From Phycisphaerae bacterium (GTDB taxonomy: Bacteria > Planctomycetota > Phycisphaerae > Phycisphaerales > UBA1924), in assembly GCA_030432905.1 (NCBI GenBank), contig JAUILU010000004.1:62001-126000 (forward strand): DNA of 64,000 nucleotides, given 5' to 3'. Under the pieces are notes generated by a model. The model had not been told where the DNA came from. It saw only the letters and a program-made list of their open reading frames with translations, and ran no database searches. Both the position numbers and the translations under genes were made by a program. Positions 41,079-50,536 of the stretch are shown here, piece by piece. Positions within the stretch are counted from its first letter, which is position 1. Each line of letters starts with the position of its first letter.

Positions 41079-41556
41079 GAGCAAGCCTCCCCCGTCGCCG
41101 CCAGAAAAACCCGAACAGCCCGCACCCGCGGACGAATCCCCGGCGCCGAAGCCCGTGCAGGCCGTCGCCCCGGTCGGCTCGGCGCTCGAGCTTTGGGAGA
41201 GGCTCCGCAAGAACGCCCCGCTGGTCGTCCGTGCGATCCTCGCCGACATGTCGATCGTCAGCCTGAAATCGGGCGTGGCGACGCTGGCCTGCGACGAGCG
41301 GGTCCGCACGACCGCCGAGAAGAAGCTGGGCGAACTGGGCCAGCTCATGTCCTCGCTCGCGGGGTCCGATGTGCGGTGTGTGCTGGCGGAATCGAACGTC
41401 GTCCCGAACCGGAGCGCCCAACCCGCCGAAGAGACAACCGCCGGCGGCGACACGGTCGAGATCGACGACCCGGTCGTCAGGCACGCGATAGAAATATTCA
41501 ACGGCAGGATCATCGAGGTGAAGCCCCTGCCAAGGTCCGCAGAAGAGGAGAGCTAG
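41050..41556 (+). CDS. dnaX: DnaX C-terminal extension reached by -1 frameshift (tau-like part)
   Basis: 168 residues read in the -1 frame after the slippery site; there is no convincing start codon of its own. It begins SLKAAGKPAASKPPPSPPEK, a Pro/Lys/Ala linker, then a folded domain (ALELWERLRKNAPLVVRAIL, RTTAEKKLGELGQLMSSLAG) of the sort found at the end of full-length DnaX, and ends HAIEIFNGRIIEV, a common DnaX tail. In tau this region contacts the polymerase core. Its stop abuts the start of ybaB. Confidence 0.82.
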   Translation, partial: SLKAAGKPAASKPPPSPPEKPEQPAPADESPAPKPVQAVAPVGSALELWERLRKNAPLVVRAILADMSIVSLKSGVATLACDERVRTTAEKKLGELGQLMSSLAGSDVRCVLAESNVVPNRSAQPAEETTAGGDTVEIDDPVVRHAIEIFNGRIIEVKPLPRSAEEES

Positions 41557-41949
41557 GTGTTTGGACTCAAGAACATGGGCGCGATCGCGTCGCTGATGGG
41601 CCGGAAGGACGAACTCAAAGCCGCGGCCGAGGATCTCGGTCTCAAGATCGCCGACCTCCGCATCGAGGGCCAGGCCGGTGGCGGCGCGTGCCGGGTCGTT
41701 GTCTCGGGCAAGCAGCGCGTCGAGCGCATCGATCTCGACCCCGCGGTCTGCGCCGGGCTTGGCGCATCAGAAGACTCGCGCGTCCAGGCGCAGCGGCTGA
41801 TCACCGAAGCCACCAACGATGCGCTCGAGAACTGCCAGAACAGAATCAAGGAGATGGTCGAAGCCGAGGTCAGAAGACTCGGACTCGAAGACCTGATCCC
41901 CGCCGGCGGCGGAGGCGGGCTCGGCCCGATCGGCAAGCTGCTTGGATGA
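41557..41949 (+). CDS. ybaB: YbaB/EbfC family nucleoid-associated protein
   Basis: 130 residues, somewhat longer than the usual 105-110. Helix, strands VVVSGKQRVERIDLDP and helix ITEATNDALENCQNRIKEMV follow the YbaB fold; the C-terminus is Gly-rich (AGGGGGLGPIGKLLG). YbaB dimers bind DNA and the gene is widely found after dnaX, as here. GTG start with AGGAG upstream, directly after the long dnaX stop. It overlaps the next gene by ATGA; recR, which often follows, is absent. Confidence 0.92.
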   Translation: MFGLKNMGAIASLMGRKDELKAAAEDLGLKIADLRIEGQAGGGACRVVVSGKQRVERIDLDPAVCAGLGASEDSRVQAQRLITEATNDALENCQNRIKEMVEAEVRRLGLEDLIPAGGGGGLGPIGKLLG

Positions 41950-42662
41950 CGCTCGCCAGCACGTTCAAACCCATGAGCGGGGTGCGCATCAGCATCGCAC
42001 CCCACGAACCGATCCACGACTCGACCGAGATCGACGCGTGCTGGGACCGCATGCGCGCCCAGAGCCCGCGCCTCTTTGACGGGGGCATCCTCAGCTTCCT
42101 GGGCGAAGAGGCCGGCACGATCCGAGCCGCACGGGAAACCTACAAGCACCTCGCGGTGCAGGTCGAGGACCGATCCCTCCTCGAACGCCCGGTCATGCAG
42201 CTCTCGGTGACCGGCGTGCTCGTTGCCAAGGACAAAAAGGGCACGCCGCACGTCCTGATGGGCAGGCGCTCCGAGGACACGCGGATCTACGGCTCGCTCT
42301 GGGAGCTCGGGCCCTCGGGCGGCATCGACCCGCCGGCGCACCACATCTCATCGCTCGATCAGTTCGCGGTCATCCGCCAGCTCCAGCTCGAATGCCAGGA
42401 CGAACTCGGCATCGCGGGCGTGTTCACCTCGCACGCCGTGCTCGGGCTGATCGACGACCACCTCGCCATGAGCACAGACATCGTCGTCCGGCTCGATCTC
42501 CAGCGGAACGTCGATGAACTTGTCCAGAGCACGAGCAACTGGGAATACACCGAGACGCGATGGGTCCCCGCGAGCGAGCTCGTCGCCTTCGGCGAGCAGG
42601 AACAGACCATCCCCCCCACCGCGGCGCTCATCCCGATCGTTGCGAACATGCTGACGGACTAG
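41946..42662 (+). CDS. Nudix-fold hydrolase-like protein
   Basis: 238 residues. A Nudix-like region (about 80-200) has VTGVLVAKDKKGTPHVLMGRR, LGPSGGIDPP and QLQLECQDELGI, which fits the Nudix box end REUXEEXGU except that the Arg is Leu and one Glu is Asp. It may hydrolyse a nucleoside diphosphate derivative or be an inactive relative. The ATG overlaps ybaB by ATGA, so it belongs to the dnaX operon. Confidence 0.72.
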   Translation: MTLASTFKPMSGVRISIAPHEPIHDSTEIDACWDRMRAQSPRLFDGGILSFLGEEAGTIRAARETYKHLAVQVEDRSLLERPVMQLSVTGVLVAKDKKGTPHVLMGRRSEDTRIYGSLWELGPSGGIDPPAHHISSLDQFAVIRQLQLECQDELGIAGVFTSHAVLGLIDDHLAMSTDIVVRLDLQRNVDELVQSTSNWEYTETRWVPASELVAFGEQEQTIPPTAALIPIVANMLTD

Positions 42663-42677
42663 ACGCCGCCCGCGGGA

Positions 42678-42956
42678 TCAGCGCTTCTGCTGCTTGAAGT
42701 TTGCGCCGCTGACAACCTCGGCGAGCTTCTTGATGTCGCGCTTCTCGATCAGCGCCCGCACCTCGGCGCCGCGCGCATCGGTCTTGGCGAGCAACGTCTC
42801 GGCCTTCTTCCAGAGGTTCTCGGCCTTCTTGCCCTCGGCAAGATACAGATCCGACACCAGCTCCTGGAGCTTGGTCATGGTGATGTTGTCGAGGTTGTTG
42901 TAGTAGCGTTTGACGATGCCTTGCTGATAGCCCGACAGGTGCTGACCCTTTGCCAT
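42678..42956 (-). CDS. Small conserved-looking hypothetical protein
   Basis: 92 residues, basic and helical: GQHLSGYQQGIVKRYYNNLD, ITMTKLQELVSDLYLAEGKK, AENLWKKAETLLAK and ALIEKRDIKKLAEVV. It has no signal or membrane segment and looks like a helical-bundle cytoplasmic protein. CGGAG stands before the ATG. I do not know the family name. It lies 24 bp before the ABC exporter gene on the same strand. Confidence 0.72.
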   Translation of the reverse strand: MAKGQHLSGYQQGIVKRYYNNLDNITMTKLQELVSDLYLAEGKKAENLWKKAETLLAKTDARGAEVRALIEKRDIKKLAEVVSGANFKQQKR

Positions 42957-42980
42957 CGATGAACTCCGTTTCGATTCGGC

Positions 42981-44849
42981 TCAGCCCGATCCGACGAGCT
43001 GCGTGCGTGCGAGTGTACGGTAGGTCTCGCATCGTTCGAGCAGCTCTCTGTGCGTGCCCTGATCGATAATCCGCCCCGCTTCCATCACAACGATGCGGTC
43101 AGAGTTGACCACGGTGCTCAGACGGTGCGCGACAACAAGCGTGGTTCGGCCCTTGCTGAACTGCTCGAGCGCATCGCCGATCTTGGACTCGGAGTCCGCG
43201 TCGATCATGCTCGTCGCCTCGTCGAGGATCAGGATCGCCGGGTCGCGCAGGATGACGCGCGCGATCGAGAGCCGCTGACGCTGGCCGCCCGACAAAGTCA
43301 GGCCCTGCTCGCCGACGGGTGTGTCGAGCCCCTGATCGAGCCTGTCGATGAACTCGTCCGCGTGCGCACGTTTGGCGGCGCTCTCGATCTCGTCGTCGGT
43401 CTTGCCGACCGAGCCGTAAACCAGGTTTGAGCGGATTGAACCGGGGAAGATCACGGTTTCCTGCGTCACCGCGCCGATCTGCCTGCGCAGACTCTCGACG
43501 CCGAACTCGGTGATGTCCTGACCATCAACAAGCACGCGCCCGGAGTTCGGCTCCAAGAGCCTCGGCACAAGCGAGAGGATCGTCGTTTTTCCGGAGCCGT
43601 TCGGGCCGACGAATGCGACGCGCTCGCCGTGGGCGACTTCGAGCGAGACATCGATCAGCGCTGGCCGGTCGGCGCTCGGATACGTAAACGTCACGCCCTC
43701 GAACGCGATACTCGACTTGTGCCTCGGCAGCTCGGGCAGACGCGGGTCGAGACCGGTTTCGGGCTCGAGGTCCATCAGCTCCGCGAGCCGATCCGAAGCG
43801 GCAGCCGCGGCCTGGATCTCGTTGATGATGCCCGTCAGCGGGCGGAGCGATGCCGCCGCCACGCCCAGGGCGATGATGACAATCAGGAAGTTCGTCGGAT
43901 CGAGCTGCTGCTGGATGATCGCCTTTGCCGCGAACGCTGCAAGCACCGCGATCACGCTCAGCGCGACGAGTTCCGAGATCGGGCTCGAGAGCGCACGCGC
44001 CGTGCGCGCCTTGAACATCTGGCGGATCACCTGCTCGTTCGTCTCGGCGAAGAGCCTCTGCTCGTGCTCCTCGGCGGTCTGCACCTTCACGACGCGCAGG
44101 CCCCGAAGCGCGTTGCCCGCTCTGCTCAGCAGCGCCGCCTGCCCCCTGAACGCGCGCTTGCGTGCCTTGCGGACCTTTCGGCTCAGCGTGCGGATCACCA
44201 GCCAGAGGATCGGGGCGATGACGAGCGACACGATCGTGATGCGCCACTCGAAGTAGATCGCGACCAACAGAGCCGCGAAGCCCTTGCCGATCTGAGCCGC
44301 GGCCTTGGACACGACCGCTGTGAACCCCTCGGCAAGTCGCTCGGTCTCATCGACGACCCGGCGCGAGATGTCGGACGAATCGCCCATCACCACCGCGCTC
44401 AGCGGCAGACTCAGCACATGCGAGAACGCGCGGTCACGTATTCTCTGCGACGCGCGGTACACGACCGTGAGCGCGATGAACTGGTGGAAGAACATCGCCG
44501 TCAGCGCGAACACGTTGAGGACCGCGACGCCGATCATGATGAACACGATGCTCTGGTACGGGTCGGTTGGAAGGCGGCTAATCAGGCTGTCCGGGATCTG
44601 CACCGCGACGGGCCATTCCGCGAGATCGGTGTTGAGGTCTGCCACCCGATCTTGCAAACCCGGCGCAGGCTCGGCGACCCGCTGGCCCTCGACCACGGTG
44701 TACGTGGGCAGCATCGTCTTAAGGATCGGCGCGATGCCGGCAAGTCCCACGCCAAGCCCTGCGCTGGCGACCAACGAGAGCGTCAGCGCCATCGCCAGCG
44801 TCCAGCGGTCAACCAGCATCTCTCTGGCGAATCGCCAGAACGTGTTCAT
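42981..44849 (-). CDS. ABC exporter, fused permease and ATPase (MsbA type)
   Basis: 622 residues: six membrane helices (about 20-360) then a nucleotide-binding domain with Walker A VGPNGSGKTTIL (about 415), Q-loop GAVTQETVIF, signature LSGGQRQRL (about 520), Walker B AILILDEATSMID and H-loop VVAHRL. Such half-transporters form homodimers that flip lipids or export drugs and peptides. Substrate unknown. Shine-Dalgarno-like GAGGG precedes the ATG. It follows the exported cyclophilin gene on the same strand by 30 bp. Confidence 0.9.
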   Translation of the reverse strand: MNTFWRFAREMLVDRWTLAMALTLSLVASAGLGVGLAGIAPILKTMLPTYTVVEGQRVAEPAPGLQDRVADLNTDLAEWPVAVQIPDSLISRLPTDPYQSIVFIMIGVAVLNVFALTAMFFHQFIALTVVYRASQRIRDRAFSHVLSLPLSAVVMGDSSDISRRVVDETERLAEGFTAVVSKAAAQIGKGFAALLVAIYFEWRITIVSLVIAPILWLVIRTLSRKVRKARKRAFRGQAALLSRAGNALRGLRVVKVQTAEEHEQRLFAETNEQVIRQMFKARTARALSSPISELVALSVIAVLAAFAAKAIIQQQLDPTNFLIVIIALGVAAASLRPLTGIINEIQAAAAASDRLAELMDLEPETGLDPRLPELPRHKSSIAFEGVTFTYPSADRPALIDVSLEVAHGERVAFVGPNGSGKTTILSLVPRLLEPNSGRVLVDGQDITEFGVESLRRQIGAVTQETVIFPGSIRSNLVYGSVGKTDDEIESAAKRAHADEFIDRLDQGLDTPVGEQGLTLSGGQRQRLSIARVILRDPAILILDEATSMIDADSESKIGDALEQFSKGRTTLVVAHRLSTVVNSDRIVVMEAGRIIDQGTHRELLERCETYRTLARTQLVGSG

Positions 44850-44879
44850 CGACGTGCCCTCGCGTCCGTGCGTGCGTCA

Positions 44880-47120
44880 CTAGCCAAGCGGTGCCAGCCC
44901 TGCCATGATCGTGCCGATCGCGGTGAACTGCTGTCCGTCGGCATCAAAGCGTGTCATCGAGGTCACCGTCAGACCGGACGAGGTGATCGTGACACCGAAG
45001 TTCTGGAATTCTTCAGCATCCGCGATCTTGTCCTGGATATCGCTGAGATCGTTCTGGCCGTCGTTGGAAACGTCGATCGCGGTCCTGCGGCCCGCGGCGA
45101 GCGTGCGCGTCACCGTAAAGCGTTCGCCGTCGCTGAACTGGGCGATGTAGTTAAAGGTGATATCAGTCTCAGTCGGGTTGAAGATGCTGATCGATTCGAT
45201 GTACCCGGCATCGTCGCTGAATCTCGCGTCGGAGAAGACGTGGCTCGTGCCACCGGAGCTTGAGACCGCCGCGCCGCTGCCAGCACCAGGGCCCGACGAC
45301 GTGAACTGCGCCGCGATGGCCGGCCCGCCATCCTGCGTCGTGACAAGCACGCTGTACGCGCGATCCGCGATGAGCGAGGTACCCGGGATCGCGTCGATGT
45401 CGTACGTCATGCGCCGGCCCGCGTCGATGCGGTTGAAGATGCTTGTGCGCACGGTGCCCGAGTTGTCGATGAAGTCGAACCGAACGATCGCCTCAATCGA
45501 CCCGAGATTCACGACCGCGATCTGACCCGAGCCATCGTCCGACCTGCGGGTATCGGCGAGCGCACCGGTCGTGCCCGTCGTGCCCGGGAGACCGACGGCC
45601 AGCGAGGCGCCGCTGGTGACGGTGTTGTCCTCATCGAGGCTGAACGTGGTCATCGAGGCGACGATCGGGACGGTCGAGGTCACCCGAGCGCTGAACGCGC
45701 CCTGGGGCAGAACGCTCTCGCCGATGCCCTCGATGTTCACACCGCCGCGACGGTATGCGCCGATCGTCCGGGTGTTGACGGTCTGGGTCGATTCGCGATC
45801 GTCGAAGAAGAACTCGATCGTGATCTCGCCCTCTTGGTCGGTCAGGTTGACCCACGTGATGAACGTGTCGTTGTTCGCGTCGTCGCGCACGCCGTCGGCG
45901 AAGGTCCACGTTGTAAGCGTGGTCTCGCGGTCGGCCTCGGCGATTGCTTCCGGGTTGTACAGCGCTTCGCCGGCGACCGTGTCCGATGTCTCGGCCATGC
46001 CCTCGTAGTCGCTCCGCGTGAGCGTCGCGGTGACGGGGATGCTCGTCGCGTCTTCGCTGGCGGTCTGGACCTCGATCGCGTAGGGCACGAAGCCGATCAC
46101 GCGTTCGTCGCCGCCGACGCCGCTGAGCTGGATCTCGCGACGCTCGCCAGCTTCGAGTGTGCCGAAGTCAACAACAAGGTCGCGGTCCTCGCCGGTCGCG
46201 TAACGCAGCACAACCTGGAAATCGGCTTCCTCGTCATTCGAGTTGACGACCGTCAGCACCTCGTCGGAGCGGAAGTTCTTGTAGCCCTCGGAGATGTACA
46301 CCGACTGGTCGAAGTACGCACGCACGCCCTCGGGCTTGATGATCTCGATATCGAGAATCGTGACGAGCATGTCGTCGGTGATCTGCGCCTCGGCGTCGGA
46401 ATCGAAGGCGTCGGTCACGGGTGTGGTTACGAATGAACCGCCGCCGAAGGTCGGGTCAGTAAGCCGGCTCGACAGATCCTCGATATCGAGTGCTGCGATG
46501 GTGGTGATGACGTCCCACGAGCGGTCGTCGAGCACACGTCCGAAGACGGTGAACCCGCCGTTGGATTGGACGTCGGGACCGAGCACGTCCTCGTTGTCGT
46601 CGAGGTTGAAGTAGAACTGCGAGGTTGCGCTGTTGGGGCTGTTGGTCTTGGCCATCGCGATGGTGCGGGCGTCGTTTTCCCTGCCGACCTCGTCGTCGAT
46701 GGAATCTCTTGTTGCGTTGACCGTGATCTCGCCTGTCTCGTTGTCGAGGCGGTTCCGACCTCCCTGGAGGATTTCCGGCGGCGCATCCGGGTCAGAGCTA
46801 AGAGCCGCCGCCCGCTGGAAGAACACGCCGTCATATTGGCCATCGCGGATGTACGTCAGAAAGTTCTCGACCGTGCCGACCGGGTCGCCCGAATCGGAGA
46901 CGAACAGCTCTAAATCGAAGTGGCCCATCCCGTCACTGCCAACAACGTTGGTGTTGAAACGCACGATGACGTTGTCAACATTCTCAAGGTCGTTGAAGTC
47001 GGGAAGCTCGGCTCCGAAGAGCGTCGAGAGCAGCACCCGAGACTCGAGCTCTGCGAAATAGTTGGGGTCGTAGGCGGGGGCCTTCTTGGCGCTGCTGACA
47101 GCCTTGCGGAACGGATTCAT
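44880..47120 (-). CDS. Exported cyclophilin-type peptidyl-prolyl isomerase with long C-terminal region
   Basis: 746 residues. ELESRVLLS near residue 28 is the planctomycete LEPRxLLS export/sorting motif. A cyclophilin domain (about 40-230) keeps VENFLTYIRDGQYDGVFFQR, the QGG of EILQGG and MAKTNSPNSATSQFYFNL; the catalytic Arg is in FFQR. The remaining 500 residues are beta-rich and acidic and seem to hold repeated modules (RMTYDIDAIPG, RRTAIDVSNDG; RRGGVNIEGIG). It should fold proteins at the cell surface. GGGAG lies before the ATG. Confidence 0.83.
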   Translation of the reverse strand: MNPFRKAVSSAKKAPAYDPNYFAELESRVLLSTLFGAELPDFNDLENVDNVIVRFNTNVVGSDGMGHFDLELFVSDSGDPVGTVENFLTYIRDGQYDGVFFQRAAALSSDPDAPPEILQGGRNRLDNETGEITVNATRDSIDDEVGRENDARTIAMAKTNSPNSATSQFYFNLDDNEDVLGPDVQSNGGFTVFGRVLDDRSWDVITTIAALDIEDLSSRLTDPTFGGGSFVTTPVTDAFDSDAEAQITDDMLVTILDIEIIKPEGVRAYFDQSVYISEGYKNFRSDEVLTVVNSNDEEADFQVVLRYATGEDRDLVVDFGTLEAGERREIQLSGVGGDERVIGFVPYAIEVQTASEDATSIPVTATLTRSDYEGMAETSDTVAGEALYNPEAIAEADRETTLTTWTFADGVRDDANNDTFITWVNLTDQEGEITIEFFFDDRESTQTVNTRTIGAYRRGGVNIEGIGESVLPQGAFSARVTSTVPIVASMTTFSLDEDNTVTSGASLAVGLPGTTGTTGALADTRRSDDGSGQIAVVNLGSIEAIVRFDFIDNSGTVRTSIFNRIDAGRRMTYDIDAIPGTSLIADRAYSVLVTTQDGGPAIAAQFTSSGPGAGSGAAVSSSGGTSHVFSDARFSDDAGYIESISIFNPTETDITFNYIAQFSDGERFTVTRTLAAGRRTAIDVSNDGQNDLSDIQDKIADAEEFQNFGVTITSSGLTVTSMTRFDADGQQFTAIGTIMAGLAPLG

Positions 47121-47221
47121 CAGGTCGTGCTCCCATCAGACAGGCTCGGAGCCGTCGCGGCGACTAAGCTGCGCGACACGCCCCACCCATCCATTACTCT
47201 AAGGATACCCGTCAAGCCCCG

Positions 47222-49504
47222 ATGACTTCACCCCAGCCCCCACAACCCACTCCAGGCACCGATCGGCTGCCGATCATCGAAGCGGTCATACCCGCTTGGA
47301 ACCGTCCGGGTGACCTTGAGGCCCTGCTGGGCGATTTCAGAGACCTCGACACCTCAGCCGCGGACCTGCGGATCCTCATCGTGGACAACGGGTCCGATAT
47401 TCCCTTGGCTAACGTGCCCCAAGTGAGGCAAGCAGCCGAGCAATCGGGCCAGCGGATCACCTTCCACCAGCTCGAAACCAACCGTGGCGGAAGCGGCGGG
47501 TTCAACATCGGCATCGAGCAAGCCGTCACCCGCTCCGACCCCGACTACGTCTGGCTCGTTGATAGCGACGTCCGCTTAGAGAAATCGGTGCTCACCCACA
47601 TTCTAAAGGCGATGAGCGACAAGCCGGACCTGGTCGCGGTCGGCCCCTCGATCGCGGACCCCGAAACGGGCAAGATTTTCGAAGCCGGCGGCAGGATCGA
47701 CCGCAAGTCCGCGAGGCTCGTCGCCGCGATGCCAAACGACGACGGCGGGCCGATCGACTACCTCGCCGCCTGCTGCGCTCTCGTCCGCGCCGACGCCATC
47801 AAGAAAGCCGGGCTGCTGCCCGACACGTTCATCCACTCCGACGATGTGATGTGGTGCCTCCGCCTGGCACAAGCGACCGGCGGGTCGATCGGTGTCGTCC
47901 CCGAGGCCCGCTGCGCACACCCGCGGTTCGACCGGTTCAAAACATGGGCGCGCTACTACGAAGCCCGCAACTGGATCGGCATGGCAAGGCTCGCCAAGGT
48001 CGGCCCCATCGGCAGGTTCAAGCGCGCCTTCCGCGAGATCGCGCTCGCGGTCGAGCAGACCATCGTTGGTAGCGACGACCTCGCCCGCCTGCACATCAAC
48101 GGGCTCAAAGACGCGGCCGCGGGCCAACTCGTCGGCAGGCCAGCGCCGAACCGGACCGCGTGCAAACGATTCTGGCCCTGGCATTCGCTCGACCCGGCGC
48201 TCCGCGCGATTATGCCGAGCGCCTCGAGCAACGCGGCAGGTGTCGCAGAGATGCACAGCGACGCGCCCGTCCCGCGCAGCCAGCGCCCCGCGATCGGCAA
48301 GCTGCTCCGCGACGTCGGGCTCGATCTCAAACAGCGCCCGCCCGACCCGGCGCGCTCGCTCAAGCAGGCACTCCGCGGGTTCATCCGGCTGCTCGTCACA
48401 CCCTCAAACGCCATCGCGTTCGTGCACGCGAGGGCGCACCCGCACTCGTGGGCGGCGGGCCGGCTCTTGGTGGTCGTTTCGCCACAGGGCTACAGGATCC
48501 ACCGGCTTCGCACGCTCGAACGCATCGCGGCTCTCATGGGCGTTCTTGTTTCCAGCATCCGCCCGCTTGTGATGCTGACTCTTTCGCCGCCCGAGCCGCC
48601 GCCGAGCGAGCCGATCGCGCTGCCGGTTGCCTCGCCCCGCCCCAGCCTGTCGGTGATCATCCTCACGCGCGACCGCATCGATCAACTGTTGCACACACTC
48701 AAGATGCTCCGCGAGGACGACGTCGGCAAGGACTGCGAGATCGTCGTCGTCGACAACGCCTCAACCGACGGCACACCAACACGCATCCAGCGCGAGTTCC
48801 CCGATGTCGTCGTTGTCCCGACCGGCGCCAACCTCGGCGTCGAGGGCTTCAACCGAGGCGTGCAGGCCTCGACTGGCGACGCGGTGCTCATCCTCGACGA
48901 CGACGCGTGGCCCGACGCGGGCGCGCTGGCCGGCGTGATCGATACGCTGGCGCGCCGGCCCGACGTCGCGGGCATCATGATGCACCGCCAGCACCCGCGA
49001 ACGAGCGAGTACGAGTGGCCCTTTGCAAACATCGCGACCCGCACGCCGCGCTGGCCCGACATGGGCTCGGGCAACGTCATCCGCCGGAGCGCATGGGACG
49101 AGGTGGGCGGCTACGAGCAGGGCTACTTCCTCTACCGCAACGACACGGATCTGGCGCTCAAGCTGCTCGCCGCCGGGCACGAGGTTGTGTTCACACCTGA
49201 CTACAAAGTTTGGCACGATTCACCCATCGCCAAAACAAAGACCGCAAAATGGCTCTTCCGCTCGACCCGCAACTGGGTCTGGCTCTCAAAGCGTCACGGC
49301 AAGCGGGGGTCGGGAATCTGTGCGATCCTCATGGGCTGGCTCTGGGCGCACAAACTCGCGGGCATCGCACCGAGCAAGCACTTCGCGGCTCTGCGCGGCA
49401 TGCTCGCCGGCGTGTTTACTCTCGCGCCCAAACTCGAGAAAGCCGTCAAACCCGACGGCAAGCCGCTGTCGAGGCTGATCAGACTCAAGCTCGGTCTACG
49501 CTGA
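47222..49504 (+). CDS. Bifunctional-looking glycosyltransferase with two GT2 domains
   Basis: 760 residues. The first GT-A domain (about 15-260) has EAVIPAWNRPGDLE, ILIVDNGSD, NRGGSGGFNIGIEQA and DYVWLVDSDVRL; the second (about 470-700) has SVIILTRDRIDQLLHTL, IVVVDNASTDGTP, NLGVEGFNRGVQA and LILDDDAWPD. Each has its DxD-type metal site (DSD, DDD), so both may be active. They would add two sugars to a cell-surface glycan. No glycan cluster surrounds the gene. The 3' end overlaps the convergent YkgJ gene by 20 bases. Confidence 0.88.
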   Translation: MTSPQPPQPTPGTDRLPIIEAVIPAWNRPGDLEALLGDFRDLDTSAADLRILIVDNGSDIPLANVPQVRQAAEQSGQRITFHQLETNRGGSGGFNIGIEQAVTRSDPDYVWLVDSDVRLEKSVLTHILKAMSDKPDLVAVGPSIADPETGKIFEAGGRIDRKSARLVAAMPNDDGGPIDYLAACCALVRADAIKKAGLLPDTFIHSDDVMWCLRLAQATGGSIGVVPEARCAHPRFDRFKTWARYYEARNWIGMARLAKVGPIGRFKRAFREIALAVEQTIVGSDDLARLHINGLKDAAAGQLVGRPAPNRTACKRFWPWHSLDPALRAIMPSASSNAAGVAEMHSDAPVPRSQRPAIGKLLRDVGLDLKQRPPDPARSLKQALRGFIRLLVTPSNAIAFVHARAHPHSWAAGRLLVVVSPQGYRIHRLRTLERIAALMGVLVSSIRPLVMLTLSPPEPPPSEPIALPVASPRPSLSVIILTRDRIDQLLHTLKMLREDDVGKDCEIVVVDNASTDGTPTRIQREFPDVVVVPTGANLGVEGFNRGVQASTGDAVLILDDDAWPDAGALAGVIDTLARRPDVAGIMMHRQHPRTSEYEWPFANIATRTPRWPDMGSGNVIRRSAWDEVGGYEQGYFLYRNDTDLALKLLAAGHEVVFTPDYKVWHDSPIAKTKTAKWLFRSTRNWVWLSKRHGKRGSGICAILMGWLWAHKLAGIAPSKHFAALRGMLAGVFTLAPKLEKAVKPDGKPLSRLIRLKLGLR

Positions 49505-50045
49505 TCTGCACGAACGGATCGCTCGGCGCGAACGTTGCCGGGCGCGACGGCTTGGTAGCAATGCCCGCTTCCTGAAACATCATGAGCAGCGCCCGCCACT
49601 CCGCGTAGCGGTAGTCGATGTTGTACGTGTCGTGGATCCGCTTGATCTCGTCCGCCGCGAACTCGGCGAGCTCGTTCACCCACAGCTGCGCGGACGTGTC
49701 GCAGAAATACACCCGGCACCCCGCGGGCCTAACCGGGTGCACGCCGCACAACCGATCGACCACAAACGGGCACGTCCCCCGGCCAAGTGCATCGTCAACA
49801 TCGCCCGGCTTCAGCGTTCGCTCAGTCGGCAGCAAATCCAGCGTGAGCGCAACCTCGAGACCGGTTGTGTAAAGCCGATGCCCGAACCGCTCGAAATTGC
49901 AGCACCGGCCCGATGCCGTGCACACCGGGTCCTTGCTCTCGACTCGGCTGGCAAGCTCGGCGTGCAGATTGAGCAGCGCCTTGCGGACCTCGCCCGTTCT
50001 CGCGTGTTCCAGCCACGCGGCGCACAGCTGTGCGTCCGTGTTCAC
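49485..50045 (-). CDS. YkgJ family cysteine-cluster protein
   Basis: 186 residues. CTASGRCCNFERFGHRLY, CPFVVDRLCGVHPVRPAGCR and YFCDTSA hold the Cys pattern of the CxxCxxCC (YkgJ/UPF0153) family, proposed to bind zinc or an iron-sulfur cluster. GTG start at 50045, overlapping the stop of the second YkgJ gene by GTGA. The frame runs on upstream inside that gene, so the overlap decides the start. Function is unknown. Confidence 0.82.
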   Translation of the reverse strand: MNTDAQLCAAWLEHARTGEVRKALLNLHAELASRVESKDPVCTASGRCCNFERFGHRLYTTGLEVALTLDLLPTERTLKPGDVDDALGRGTCPFVVDRLCGVHPVRPAGCRVYFCDTSAQLWVNELAEFAADEIKRIHDTYNIDYRYAEWRALLMMFQEAGIATKPSRPATFAPSDPFVQISVDRA

Positions 50046-50536
50046 ATCGGCACCTTGGCGCGCTGGATGCGGATCTGTGTCGGGTGGATGACCTGCTTGC
50101 CCCGGTCGATGCCCGGGCAGCCGACACCCGCGGCTCGCCACGCGTGCTCGCTCGACAGGTTTGAGGTCCAGAAGGGCCAGGTCCTGCACTGCATAGGCCG
50201 CGATTTGTACACGCCGCAGACCGCTTTGCCGGGGATCTTCTCTCGATCGAGAAATACACAGTCGTAGCCGAACTCGGTTTTGCGTTCGGTCAGCGAGCGA
50301 CCGGCGCGCGTGTCGTGCGTGTAGGTCTTGAGGAACTCTTCGAGCGAGACACCGACGTCTGCCGCCATCGCTTTGGCTTCTTCGTCGGTGAAGTTCACGA
50401 AGCCCTCGGCCCCGGTGCAGCACTCGCCGCAGAGCGTGCACTCGAAGCGCAGGCCTTTGTCGGTGTCTTTGGCATCGCGCGAGCCGCCGCGTGCACCTTT
50501 GTGGTCGAACCATTCTGTGTCGTGTGCGCCGCTCAC
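50042..50536 (-). CDS. YkgJ family cysteine-cluster protein
   Basis: 164 residues. FECTLCGECCTGAEGFV is the classic CxxCxxCC start; DCVFLD, CGVYKSRPMQCRTWPFW and GVGCPGID complete it. GTG at 50536 is chosen because it overlaps the previous stop by GTGA; a longer frame to 50566 would intrude into the cyclodeaminase. It differs enough from its neighbour that the pair is an old duplication or two separate subfamilies. Confidence 0.86.
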   Translation of the reverse strand: MSGAHDTEWFDHKGARGGSRDAKDTDKGLRFECTLCGECCTGAEGFVNFTDEEAKAMAADVGVSLEEFLKTYTHDTRAGRSLTERKTEFGYDCVFLDREKIPGKAVCGVYKSRPMQCRTWPFWTSNLSSEHAWRAAGVGCPGIDRGKQVIHPTQIRIQRAKVPM

